Source of the DNA: Candidatus Magasanikiibacteriota bacterium
GTDB taxonomy: Bacteria > Patescibacteriota > Patescibacteriia > Magasanikbacterales > UBA922
NCBI GenBank assembly: GCA_903837125.1
Contig: CAILTG010000019.1
Coordinates: forward strand, 1-37,265
Length of the DNA stretch: 37,265 nucleotides
Direction: 5' to 3'
Below the pieces are notes generated by a model. That model was given only the letters and a program-made list of their open reading frames with translations. It was not told the origin of the DNA and searched no databases. A program made the position numbers and the translations under genes. Below, one piece after another: positions 1 to 7,983 of the stretch. Positions within the stretch are counted from its first letter, which is position 1, and each line of letters opens with the position of its first letter.

Positions 1-1875
1 ATTATCGAAGGAGGACAACCAAAAGTTTTGGAAAATAAAGAAGGGTTTAGAACTACACCGTCCGTGATTGCGGTGTCAAAAACTGGTGAACGTTTAGTTG
101 GTCAATTGGCCAAAAGACAGTCGGTTACCAACCCTAAGAATACTTTATATTCTATTAAACGTTTAATTGGCCGACGTTTTGAGGATGCTGAAGTTCAGCG
201 CGATTTGAAATTGATGCCCTATAAAATTGTTAAGGCTGGAGATGGTGTGAAAGTGGAAATGAGCAATAAAGAATATACCCCACAGGAAATTTCGGCCATG
301 ATTTTGCAAAAGTTAAAAGCTGACGCAGAAGGTCGATTAGGAGAAAAAATTACTGAAGCAGTAATTACGGTACCAGCCTATTTTAATGATTCACAACGTC
401 AGGCAACTAAAGATGCTGGAGAAATTGCGGGTCTTAAAGTGAGTAGAATTATCAACGAACCTACGGCTGCTGCTCTGGCTTATGGTTTTGATAAAATTAA
501 AGATCAAAAAATTGCTGTTTATGATTTAGGTGGTGGTACTTTTGATATTTCAATTTTGGAGATTGGTCATGATGTAAAAGAAGAACAGTCTACAGTGGAA
601 GTTAAATCTACCAATGGTGACACTCATTTAGGTGGTGATGATTTTGATCAACGGATTTTGGAATATATTTTGGAAGAATTTAAACGCCATGAAGGTGTTG
701 ATTTAAGTAAGGATGCTTTGTCTTTGCAACGTGTGCGTGATGCTGCAGAAAAAGCTAAAATTGAATTATCTAGCACACCAGAAGTAGAAATTAATGAACC
801 GTTTATTACTTCCACAGTTGATGGCCCAAAACATTTGAATTTAAAATTGACTCGTGCCAAATTGGAAGAGTTGATAGGGGATTTAGTAGACAAAACTATG
901 GGACCGGTTAAAAAAGCCATGGAAGATTCTGGTTTTAAAATTTCTGATATTAACGAAGTAATCATGGTCGGTGGTATGACTCGTATGCCACTCGTCTTAA
1001 AAAAAGTGGAAGAATTTTTTGGTAAAAAACCCAATGTTTCTGTAAATCCTGATGAAGTAGTAGCAATTGGTGCCGGTATTCAGGGTGGACAATTACAAGG
1101 TGATCTTGGTAAAGAAATTTTATTGCTTGACGTTACACCTTTATCACTTGGTTTAGAAACTTTAGGTTCAGTCATGACTCCGTTAATTGAACGCAATACC
1201 ACAATCCCAACTAGTAAATCACAAGTATTTTCTACTGCTGCCGATAATCAACCAAGTGTAGAAATTCATGTGCTTCAAGGTGATAGACCAATGGCTGCTG
1301 ATAACAAGACTTTAGGACGCTTTATGTTGGATGGTATTCCACCAGCTCCACGCGGGGTGCCACAAGTTGAAGTTACTTTTGATATTGATGCCAATGGTAT
1401 CGTGAATGTCAAAGCTAAAGATAAAGCTACTAATAAAGAACAATCAATTCGCATCGAAGCTTCTTCTGGTCTTTCTAAAGAAGAAATTGAAAAAATGAAA
1501 AAAGATGCTGAAGCCCACGCTGATGAAGATAAAAAGAAACGAGAATTAATTGAAGTGCGTAATTTGGCCGATACTATGGTTTATACTACGGAAAAAATGA
1601 TGAAGGACGTTGAAGAAAAGAAAATTGCCATAACTGACGAAGAAAAACAAAAAGTTGAAGAAACTTTAAAGGCTGTAAAAGAGGTGAAAGATAAAGATGA
1701 TGTTGAAGCTATAAAAAAAGTTTCAGAAGAACTTTCTAAAGCTGCTCAAGAAGTTGGTAAAAAAATGTATGCTGCTGAATCCGCCTCCGCTAAAGCTGCG
1801 TCGGACAAGCAATCTGAAGAAAAGAAAGATGAAAAGAAGGACGAGGGGCCAATTGAGGGAGAAGTTGTTAAATAG
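1..1875 (+). CDS. dnaK: Chaperone DnaK (Hsp70), 5' end cut off by the window
   Basis: ATP-dependent cytosolic Hsp70 chaperone that works with DnaJ and GrpE. The frame is open from base 1 and reads [20 protein letters not shown], which in Hsp70s follows the N-terminal phosphate-binding loop, so roughly 15 residues lie upstream; the TTG at 28 is internal, not a start. Visible family signatures are the second phosphate loop [12 protein letters not shown] (about nt 515-550), [12 protein letters not shown] (nt 457-492) and [10 protein letters not shown] in the nucleotide-binding domain, then the substrate-binding domain, and an acidic/lysine-rich tail ending GPIEGEVVK. It heads a same-strand run with three unknown genes and dnaJ; grpE, if linked, must be upstream. 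The tail stretch [11 protein letters not shown] resembles a repeat-derived segment seen again in dnaG. Confidence 0.97.
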   Translation: MIEGGQPKVLENKEGFRTTPSVIAVSKTGERLVGQLAKRQSVTNPKNTLYSIKRLIGRRFEDAEVQRDLKLMPYKIVKAGDGVKVEMSNKEYTPQEISAMILQKLKADAEGRLGEKITEAVITVPAYFNDSQRQATKDAGEIAGLKVSRIINEPTAAALAYGFDKIKDQKIAVYDLGGGTFDISILEIGHDVKEEQSTVEVKSTNGDTHLGGDDFDQRILEYILEEFKRHEGVDLSKDALSLQRVRDAAEKAKIELSSTPEVEINEPFITSTVDGPKHLNLKLTRAKLEELIGDLVDKTMGPVKKAMEDSGFKISDINEVIMVGGMTRMPLVLKKVEEFFGKKPNVSVNPDEVVAIGAGIQGGQLQGDLGKEILLLDVTPLSLGLETLGSVMTPLIERNTTIPTSKSQVFSTAADNQPSVEIHVLQGDRPMAADNKTLGRFMLDGIPPAPRGVPQVEVTFDIDANGIVNVKAKDKATNKEQSIRIEASSGLSKEEIEKMKKDAEAHADEDKKKRELIEVRNLADTMVYTTEKMMKDVEEKKIAITDEEKQKVEETLKAVKEVKDKDDVEAIKKVSEELSKAAQEVGKKMYAAESASAKAASDKQSEEKKDEKKDEGPIEGEVVK

Positions 1876-1879
1876 TTTT

Positions 1880-2443
1880 ATGACTCAGAAATATTTAAGA
1901 AATATTGTTGTCATCTATAGAGAGATGCAAAATGATCCAGGAGAACTGTTCAAATATTGTTTGCTTCCGGTTTTAGAAGATCTAATAGCCCAAAGATTAT
2001 TAGAAGCTAATTTAATTACTGAAGATGATGTTGACGCTGCTGATGCTGACGGAAAATTTAAACAATATGTTGGTCATGAAAAAATTGGTATAGTGGTTGA
2101 AAATAAAGTAAAAGAAATATTGAGTTCTGAATCTGCCGAAGAAATTGAGGTAGTTCTTGAATGGTTAGAAGATTATTTGAAAAAGAATGGCATAGAAATT
2201 ACGCTTAAAGACTACGCGTTGTTAGAGTCCAGATTAAGATCCAAAATAAAAACTAGAGAAATGGAAATGATGGCACAACTTGTTCCAGAATCTAAGGCGG
2301 GGAAAACGATTAGGTATGCAGATGATTTAAAATTACCTGATGAAATAATTGTTCCAGCAACAGAGGATGAAATTGTTAGATTTAATGAAAAAGAAAAATC
2401 TGCGAAAGTAGTACCTTTTGATCCAAGCAGGCGGAGAAAATAA
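1880..2443 (+). CDS. Uncharacterised 187-aa protein between dnaK and dnaJ
   Basis: Not recognised. The ATG at 1880 lies 4 nt after the dnaK stop, which fits translational coupling; the open frame extends further upstream but that part overlaps the dnaK tail. The product is soluble, charged and mostly helical in appearance: an N-terminal helical segment (MTQKYLRNIVVIYREMQND), an acidic middle (EDDVDAADADG), then a Glu/Lys-rich part and a basic end PSRRRK. No signal peptide, membrane segment or metal-binding motif is visible. Its position inside the chaperone operon suggests, as inference only, a link to stress response or protein folding. Confidence 0.75.
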   Translation: MTQKYLRNIVVIYREMQNDPGELFKYCLLPVLEDLIAQRLLEANLITEDDVDAADADGKFKQYVGHEKIGIVVENKVKEILSSESAEEIEVVLEWLEDYLKKNGIEITLKDYALLESRLRSKIKTREMEMMAQLVPESKAGKTIRYADDLKLPDEIIVPATEDEIVRFNEKEKSAKVVPFDPSRRRK

Positions 2444-2459
2444 TATTTAGATTTTAACA

Positions 2460-2930
2460 ATGAGAGAATTAACGATTTATTATTTAAAATTAAATTATAT
2501 GCTTGAAGATCCGGAGATGGTACAAGCAGTGGAGGCTTTTAAGGATTATTTTAGAGAAATAATAAAAAATGCTGGTAAAGATGCCACTTTAGCATTGGTT
2601 GAAGTTGATAAATTAACCAGTCAGGAATTAATTTTGTGGAGAGAATATCAAGGGTTGTTGAAATTTTTTAAAGATCACACAAAAAATGATCAAATAGTTG
2701 TTCAAGAAGAAATGGAAAGTTTGTTACAAAGAATAGAAGATTTTTTAAAGAAATCAAAATCTGGATGGAGTCAGACAAAAAATCGTTTTTATCCGTGGTT
2801 TACCAACAGGCTGGGTATTTTACTTAATGGATTACAAGTTATTGTTGACCATGTTGATGATACAGATTTTAAAGAAAATATTAAATTTATTTCGGATGAA
2901 TGTGACAGGTATGCATCCATTATTGTTTAA
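2460..2930 (+). CDS. Uncharacterised 156-aa helical protein
   Basis: Not recognised. The start ATG at 2460 is 16 nt after the previous gene. The protein is soluble and predicted helical, with many Glu, Lys, Asp and Leu residues and no Cys-rich or membrane region. It includes an aromatic/basic patch near the middle (WSQTKNRFYPWFTNR, about residues 101-115) that stands out from the acidic background. Base composition is like the neighbours. It is probably co-transcribed with dnaK and dnaJ. Confidence 0.7.
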   Translation: MRELTIYYLKLNYMLEDPEMVQAVEAFKDYFREIIKNAGKDATLALVEVDKLTSQELILWREYQGLLKFFKDHTKNDQIVVQEEMESLLQRIEDFLKKSKSGWSQTKNRFYPWFTNRLGILLNGLQVIVDHVDDTDFKENIKFISDECDRYASIIV

Positions 2931-2966
2931 TTGGTTTTTAATTATCATTGTCTAATAATTTTTTTT

Positions 2967-3380
2967 ATGGAAAGAATGTATATTTCAGAAATATTTAAAA
3001 GACTTAGATTAACCAAAGATGTTGTTGATAAATTGGGAGGAGTAAAGGAAGTTCAAAAAATAATAAATAAGATATTGTTTGATTTGTTGGATAGGGAGAT
3101 GGAAAACGGCAGGTTGGTGGACTTAAAAGGACACATGAAATTAGCAGAAGATTATGAAATATTTAAAAAACGTTGTTTGAAGGAAATACGTGCTGATAGA
3201 TTAACTAATATGGATGTGCCTTTGTGGGATATGGAATGTTTTTTAGAGGATAATTTTGAATGGGAGAAAGCGGATTTGGCCAATACAGTGGTTGCAGAAT
3301 TTGAAAAAATAAGAGAGGGTAGGGAAAGACCGGAAACAGCGGAACACTTAAGCGGTGGAGAGCATAGGCAAAAAAGTTAA
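2967..3380 (+). CDS. Uncharacterised 137-aa protein upstream of dnaJ
   Basis: Not recognised. The frame is open from 2931, but the ATG at 2967 (or 2976) is a more likely start because the preceding codons encode a poor hydrophobic leader and directly abut the previous stop. The protein begins MERMYISEIFKRLRLT, is charged and helical, and ends in a hydrophilic tail (GEHRQKS). No enzyme motif, zinc site or membrane helix is visible. It lies 28 nt before dnaJ on the same strand, completing a five-gene run. Confidence 0.68.
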   Translation: MERMYISEIFKRLRLTKDVVDKLGGVKEVQKIINKILFDLLDREMENGRLVDLKGHMKLAEDYEIFKKRCLKEIRADRLTNMDVPLWDMECFLEDNFEWEKADLANTVVAEFEKIREGRERPETAEHLSGGEHRQKS

Positions 3381-3408
3381 GTTTAAGCAAAAATTATTTT
3401 GGTAAATT

Positions 3409-4512
3409 ATGTCCAAAGACTATTATAAAATTTTAGGGGTTGAAAAAAGTGCTTCGCAAGATGAAATTAAAAAAGCTTTTCATAAAATGGCTCATAAACA
3501 TCATCCAGATAAAGAAGGTGGAGATGAAACCAAGTTTAAGGAAGTGAATGAGGCATTTCAAGTGGTAGGCAATGCTGAAAAACGCGCTAAATATGATCAA
3601 TTTGGCTCTGATTTTGATCAACAGGGCGGTTTTGGCGGTGGACAGGGCTGGGAAGATTTTATGCGGGCGGCTAGAGGTGGTGGCGGAGGTTTTCAAAATA
3701 TGGACTTTGGTGGGGTAGACTTGGGTGATATTTTTGGTGATATGTTTGGGTTTGGCGGTGGTCGTCGTTCTCGCGGTCGCGGACAATCGCGGGGTAATGA
3801 TGTACAAGTTGATATTGAACTGGATTTTAAAGAAGCAGTTTTTGGTGCAGAAAAAGAAATTAGACTTAATAAAAATAATGCTTGTGATGTTTGTGTCGGT
3901 TCGGGGGTTGAACCAGGCAGTAAAATGACTACCTGTTCAGATTGTAAAGGGCAAGGACAAGTGCGGCGTGTCCAGCAAACAATTCTTGGTGCTATGCAAA
4001 CAGTAGGCGTTTGCCCCACCTGTCAGGGACAGGGGCAAAAGGCAGAAAAGCATTGTAAACATTGTTCTGGTCGCGGTGCTATAAAAAGTGAATCACATTA
4101 TAAAATAAAAATTCCCGCTGGGATTGATGATGGTCAGTCAATTAGACTGGAAGGAAAAGGGGAAAGTGGTGGAGCGGGTAGCGAGGCAGGTGATTTGTAT
4201 GTACGCGTGCATGTAAAAGAAGATAGAAATTTAAAACGTGAAGGTGAAAATATTTTTACTGAATTGCGTATCACTTACCCACAAGCAGTTTTAGGAGACA
4301 AAGTGGAAATTGAGACACTTGATGGTAAAAAGACTATTGTGATTCCTGAAGGCACACAACCGGGGCAACAGATTCGTTTAAAAGAACTTGGTGTACCGAG
4401 TTTGCAGGGTCGGGGGCGAGGTAATCATTACGTGACCGTGATTGTGGACGTGCCAAAAAAAGTGAGCAGGCAAGTAAAAAAATTATTGGAAGAACTGGTC
4501 AAAGAACTTTAG
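3409..4512 (+). CDS. dnaJ: Chaperone DnaJ (Hsp40, type I)
   Basis: Co-chaperone that stimulates DnaK ATPase and delivers unfolded substrates. At 367 residues it has the full type I layout: J domain (1-68) with the HPD triad at 32-34, a Gly/Phe-rich linker (about 68-125), a zinc region with four CxxCxGxG repeats (CDVCVGSG, CSDCKGQG, CPTCQGQG, CKHCSGRG, about 159-223), and C-terminal beta domains. It lies downstream of dnaK with three unknown genes between, which departs from the common direct dnaK-dnaJ adjacency. A strong stem-loop follows at 4526-4552. Confidence 0.98.
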   Translation: MSKDYYKILGVEKSASQDEIKKAFHKMAHKHHPDKEGGDETKFKEVNEAFQVVGNAEKRAKYDQFGSDFDQQGGFGGGQGWEDFMRAARGGGGGFQNMDFGGVDLGDIFGDMFGFGGGRRSRGRGQSRGNDVQVDIELDFKEAVFGAEKEIRLNKNNACDVCVGSGVEPGSKMTTCSDCKGQGQVRRVQQTILGAMQTVGVCPTCQGQGQKAEKHCKHCSGRGAIKSESHYKIKIPAGIDDGQSIRLEGKGESGGAGSEAGDLYVRVHVKEDRNLKREGENIFTELRITYPQAVLGDKVEIETLDGKKTIVIPEGTQPGQQIRLKELGVPSLQGRGRGNHYVTVIVDVPKKVSRQVKKLLEELVKEL

Positions 4513-4525
4513 ATTGTGCTATAAT

Positions 4526-4552
4526 AAACAGTGGTTAATTACCACTGTTTTT
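4526..4552 (+). terminator. Rho-independent terminator after dnaJ
   Basis: A 10-bp stem (AAACAGTGGT with ACCACTGTTT), a 5-nt loop and a short T run lie 14 nt after the dnaJ stop. A TATAAT with the extension TGC sits immediately upstream (4520-4525), so a promoter for the next gene may overlap; its -35 is weak. Confidence 0.8.
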
Positions 4553-4563
4553 AATTAAATTTT

Positions 4564-5073
4564 ATGAATTTTCTTAGTTTGTTTCCTACAATTGACCTGC
4601 TTGTACTTTTCCTCTTTGTCGTAGTGTTTTTAATTGATGCTATTTTTGTTAAAAAAGAAAAATTGTTTATTGATTTTATTGCTATTTACGCCGCATTTAT
4701 TTTAGTAATAATAGTACCAATGTTTAGCACAAAAGTAAATGGATGGCTTAGTCTACATGAATTAGCGCGTTTGGTGGCTTTTTTGGTAGTTAAATTTGGT
4801 TTAATATTCGCCTTGTGGCATAGTAATTTAGGTGAGTTTTCAAGAAGAATTACTCCTACACAAGCGTTCACTTCTTTTGCTTATCGTTTGGCTTTGATGG
4901 GTTTATTTTTTACCACCATAATTTATTTTTTACCGGTATCAATCAAAACATTCTTTGGCCCAATAACTATATTTTTGTTTGGTAATTTGTTTGCTATGTT
5001 GGTCTGGTTTGTTTTACCGTTATTTTTTGCTTTTGCTTACAGATTCAAGACCAGAAGAGGGTGGCTCGCATAA
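4564..5073 (+). CDS. Predicted polytopic membrane protein, 169 aa
   Basis: Not assigned to a family. The hydropathy pattern suggests four or five membrane segments: about residues 8-28, 36-55, 66-86, 103-124 and 135-158, with short charged links (VKKEK, EFSRR) and a basic end FKTRRGWLA. The outline (small, multi-helix, no catalytic motif) resembles CvpA-like proteins, but no diagnostic residue supports that. The gene stands alone between the dnaJ terminator and a convergent inverted repeat that supplies its stop codon region. Confidence 0.75.
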   Translation: MNFLSLFPTIDLLVLFLFVVVFLIDAIFVKKEKLFIDFIAIYAAFILVIIVPMFSTKVNGWLSLHELARLVAFLVVKFGLIFALWHSNLGEFSRRITPTQAFTSFAYRLALMGLFFTTIIYFLPVSIKTFFGPITIFLFGNLFAMLVWFVLPLFFAFAYRFKTRRGWLA

Positions 5074-5170
5074 CACGATACAATATACACATAAAAATAT
5101 ACAACAAAAAATCCCGACTTAACCGGGATTTTATTTTTTGTATTTTATTATGTGTATTTTGTATCATGTT
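5072..5170. repeat. Long imperfect inverted repeat acting as a bidirectional terminator
   Basis: The left arm 5072-5116 and right arm 5124-5170 are near-complementary over about 45 nt. The core is a 9-bp stem (AAAATCCCG/CGGGATTTT) with a 7-nt loop, flanked by A- and T-rich tracts on both sides, as expected of a two-way terminator between convergent genes. The outer arms carry an ATACAATATACACAT-type motif that recurs upstream of lepA near 9797-9835. The stop codons of both flanking genes fall at the edges of the arms. Confidence 0.8.
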
Positions 5171-5570
5171 AGGTGTGTTTGTCTAAGATTTTATTTACTT
5201 CGGCATCGGCTTCTTGATTTTTTTCTCGGAGGACATGTTTGTAGGTAACTTTTTTAAATTGCATGGCGGCATTGTAGGCTTGGACAAATAATTTTTGTAT
5301 ACTTGGTTCACGAACTTTCCAATTTCGGTTTAATTGTTCTACCACTAATTTACTGTCGGTAATACACTGGACCTCAATAGCACCAAGCTCTTTGGTTTTT
5401 TTAAGTCCGGAAATAATGGCCATGTATTCAGCATAGTTATTGGTTTGTCTGCCTAAAAATTCCCCATAAGCGGCAATGGTTATTCCTTTTTCGTTTTTAA
5501 TAACAATACCAGTGGCCGATGGTCCAGGGTTGCCCCGTGAACCACCATCAGTGTAAATGGTTAATTTCAT
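5169..5570 (-). CDS. rnhA: Ribonuclease H, type 1 (RNase HI-like)
   Basis: Cleaves RNA in RNA-DNA hybrids. The 133-residue protein carries the RNase H fold signatures: TDGGSRGNPG with Asp8, the NNYAEYMAI segment with Glu48, TDSKLVVEQL with Asp72, and the late acidic residue Asp122 in EADAEVN, which together give the DEDD metal site. It is of the short bacterial/archaeal form lacking the basic handle of the E. coli enzyme, so the symbol is by function. The ATG overlaps the recJ stop by four bases (ATGA), which points to coupled translation with recJ. Confidence 0.92.
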   Translation of the reverse strand: MKLTIYTDGGSRGNPGPSATGIVIKNEKGITIAAYGEFLGRQTNNYAEYMAIISGLKKTKELGAIEVQCITDSKLVVEQLNRNWKVREPSIQKLFVQAYNAAMQFKKVTYKHVLREKNQEADAEVNKILDKHT

Positions 5571-7339
5571 ATTTTCTTTAAATCTATTATTGTTAGTTGT
5601 AAATCTTTATTTCCATTCCACTCATTCACTTCAATTTCAAATACTAAATCAATTTTGTCACCGGCTTTTAGCACTTTACTCCAGTCTAAACAGTGGTGAT
5701 TATTTTCATTACACAAGTTCCAGCCAATAGTTTTTTTAATTTTATGAGAATTATGTTTAACCATAATTCGTAAATGTTTTTTATCCTTTCCTATTGGCTC
5801 TAAATTGATAATGTTTAAACTTCTAGCCAGAAATTTAGGTTTTTCATTGGTCTGTCCAAAAGGTTCAAATTTTTCCAGCATATTATATAATGGCCAATCA
5901 ATATTATCCAGATCCACTTCTGCGTCTAAGGAAAGAGTAGGAGTTAAATCTAATCCAATAGTTTGTTTTTTAAACTCTTCTATAAAATCTTTTTTAAATG
6001 ATTCTAAATTTGCGTCTGTTTTAAATGAAAATCCACAAGCCATGGGGTGACCGCCGAATTTGTAGAAATATTGTGGTAATTTTTGTAAAGCTTCAATAAT
6101 GTTGAATCCATCCACACTCCGGCCCGAGCCAGTTATTTCTTCCTTATTGATTGCTAATACCAGAGTTGGTTTATAATATTTGTCTTTAATTTTTCCAGCA
6201 ATCAGACCAACAATGCCAGTGGACCAACCGTGTCCCATTATAAATAATATGGGGTTTTCTATTTGTTCTTTTTCAACCTGTTCCACTGCTTCTTTTACTA
6301 GTTTTTCCGTTAGTTTCTGCCGATCCTGATTGTTTTTATTTAAATCATAAGCCAATTCAGCCGCCTCTTCCGGATCAGTAGTGATTAGAAGATTGTAAGC
6401 CACGTTGGCATGATTCATTCGTCCTGCGGCATTGATTCGTGGTGCTATTTGAAAACCAATAGTTCCTGCATCTAATTCTCGTTTGGCTGTGCCATTGGCT
6501 TCAATTAATCTGGCTTCCAATAATAATTTTTGTAGGCCAATTCTTTTGGTTTTGTTTAAAACAATCAAGCCAAATTTAGTTAGTGTTCGTGATTCGCCGG
6601 TTAAAGGCACCATATCAGCCACCGAGGCAATCGCGGCCATATCTAACAGCCACTTCTCAAAGCCTTCGTGGCTTTGGTCAGAATTAAGCGTTAAGCCGCG
6701 TTTTTTGTGTTCAATTAATAATCCTTGCATCAATTTAAAAGCCACACCACCTCCGGCTAAACCTTTATCAGGGTAGTTTTCTCCGGGGACTTTGGGGTGG
6801 ATAATGGCATAAGCTGGTGGTAGTTTTTCGGGCACGGCATGATGATCAGTGACAATTATTTCTAAACCCAGTTGATTAGCAAATTCAATTTCCGGTTCAT
6901 TACTAATACCACAGTCGCAAGTTATAATTAGTTTGGTTTTGTCTTCGGAAAGCATTTGAATAGTTTTTTTGTTCAAGCCATAGCCATCGGTTTCGCGATG
7001 CGGTAAAAATACGAATACATTTTGTATGCCAATGGCTTTAAGAGTTTCATAGAGAATGACGGAAGCGGAAACACCATCAGCATCGTAATCGCCGTGAATA
7101 GTAATTTTTTCTTGTTTATTCAAAGCCAAAAAAATTCTTTCCACTGCTTTGGACATGTCTTTAAAAAGGTAGGGATTGTAAATGTGCTCTGAATAAATTG
7201 GTTCCAAAAATTCAGCGATTTTTTCTTGAGTAACAACACCGCGATGATACAACAAATTCGCCACAGTAGTTGGTAGTTCTGGATATTCATCTAAAAAAGA
7301 TTGTGGTGCCGGGTCTAGCAGTTTCCAGGTTTTTTGCAT
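5567..7339 (-). CDS. recJ: Single-stranded-DNA-specific exonuclease RecJ
   Basis: 5'-to-3' ssDNA exonuclease of recombination and repair. The 590-residue protein has the DHH phosphoesterase motifs in order: GDYDADG (about 83-89), TCDCGISN, TDHHAVPE (DHH about 165-167), and the DHHA1 motif GGHPMACGF (near 443), followed by the C-terminal OB-like domain. ATG 7339 is chosen over the in-frame TTG at 7354 because GGAG sits 9 nt upstream. It starts 2 nt after the stop of the upstream membrane protein and overlaps the RNase H gene, so recJ and rnhA probably act from one mRNA. Confidence 0.96.
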   Translation of the reverse strand: MQKTWKLLDPAPQSFLDEYPELPTTVANLLYHRGVVTQEKIAEFLEPIYSEHIYNPYLFKDMSKAVERIFLALNKQEKITIHGDYDADGVSASVILYETLKAIGIQNVFVFLPHRETDGYGLNKKTIQMLSEDKTKLIITCDCGISNEPEIEFANQLGLEIIVTDHHAVPEKLPPAYAIIHPKVPGENYPDKGLAGGGVAFKLMQGLLIEHKKRGLTLNSDQSHEGFEKWLLDMAAIASVADMVPLTGESRTLTKFGLIVLNKTKRIGLQKLLLEARLIEANGTAKRELDAGTIGFQIAPRINAAGRMNHANVAYNLLITTDPEEAAELAYDLNKNNQDRQKLTEKLVKEAVEQVEKEQIENPILFIMGHGWSTGIVGLIAGKIKDKYYKPTLVLAINKEEITGSGRSVDGFNIIEALQKLPQYFYKFGGHPMACGFSFKTDANLESFKKDFIEEFKKQTIGLDLTPTLSLDAEVDLDNIDWPLYNMLEKFEPFGQTNEKPKFLARSLNIINLEPIGKDKKHLRIMVKHNSHKIKKTIGWNLCNENNHHCLDWSKVLKAGDKIDLVFEIEVNEWNGNKDLQLTIIDLKKI

Positions 7340-7341
7340 AA

Positions 7342-7749
7342 TTATTTTCTCCAAGATAATTTTTTATAGTCCCAGTATCCATCTGCCAAAAATAATGAAA
7401 AAATTATAAAAGCATAGTCAATTGCCCGATAATTTTTTAAATCATTTGGTTGCATGGCCATCATGACTAGAGTTAGCCCTAAAAGTATCCAGTGTATTAG
7501 GTGCCTTTTCAAAGGGTTAAGTTCTTCAACTGGCAGTATTTTAGCGCGTTGTTTTAAACAATAAATAATGTAGAAAGCCATCCAAGGAAAGAAAAAATAC
7601 CATTGCCAAATTTGTCCATCTAGATCAAAATTTTTTATTATTAAATAGAAGGGAAAAAATAAAAAAAACCCAAAAACGAACAAAAAAATTACACTATATT
7701 GGTAATGATGGTGAGGAGAGAGATTGAGGGTTTTGTGTGAGAGATGCAT
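7342..7749 (-). CDS. Small membrane protein upstream of recJ, 135 aa
   Basis: Not recognised. Three or four hydrophobic helices are visible: about residues 17-40 (VIFLFVFGFFLFFPFYLII), 46-65, 83-98 and 105-120. The start ATG at 7749 was chosen because it is 1 nt after the stop of the 31-residue ORF; an upstream in-frame ATG at 7791 would overlap that ORF. The protein ends YKKLSWRK, 2 nt before the recJ start. It may be only a passenger in the recJ operon. Confidence 0.7.
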   Translation of the reverse strand: MHLSHKTLNLSPHHHYQYSVIFLFVFGFFLFFPFYLIIKNFDLDGQIWQWYFFFPWMAFYIIYCLKQRAKILPVEELNPLKRHLIHWILLGLTLVMMAMQPNDLKNYRAIDYAFIIFSLFLADGYWDYKKLSWRK

Positions 7750-7750
7750 G

Positions 7751-7846
7751 TTACTGGAAGGCTGGTAAAGCTGTAAAAAACACCATGGCAATTACGCCAA
7801 TAATAGTGATAACGAGCCAGAGTTTTTTCGCTGTAGTTGATTTCAT
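7751..7846 (-). CDS. 31-residue single-helix membrane peptide
   Basis: This short ORF reads MKSTTAKKLWLV, then a hydrophobic run (ITIIGVIAMVFFTALPAF) and Q before TAA. A positively charged N-terminus followed by about 18 hydrophobic residues is typical of small membrane proteins. It ends 1 nt before the next start, so it fits as first gene of the recJ operon. No good Shine-Dalgarno is visible. The evidence is its composition and tight spacing; the function is unknown. Confidence 0.5.
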   Translation of the reverse strand: MKSTTAKKLWLVITIIGVIAMVFFTALPAFQ

Positions 7847-7855
7847 AGTTTTGGT

Positions 7856-7980
7856 AATTTCGAGCGCAGCGAGAAATCGCTTTTTAATGCGCAGAAAATT
7901 GTATTAAAATAAATTATGTTTAAAGCGGTTTATTATTTCACGAAAAGGGATTTCTCACCCTGTTGGGTTCGGAATTCCGA
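7856..7980. repeat. MITE-like inverted-repeat element, degenerate copy
   Basis: The left end AATTTCGAGCGCAGCGAG and the right end, whose complement begins TCGGAATTCCGAACCCAA, are related inverted ends; the inner ends run into GAGAAATC and CTTTT on both sides. The element is about 125 bp with an AT-rich centre. Two better copies are at 23429-23546 (inside uvrA) and about 30244-30371. No transposase is present, so it is a non-autonomous or RPE-like element by inference. Confidence 0.6.
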
Positions 7981-7983
7981 TGC

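Noticed and set aside
28-60. TTG start for dnaK at 28
   Set aside because: The frame is open to base 1 with conserved Hsp70 sequence, so the gene is simply cut by the window edge.
1754-1879. N-terminal extension of the gene after dnaK
   Set aside because: It would overlap the dnaK tail in another frame with a low-complexity basic sequence; the ATG at 1880 fits better.
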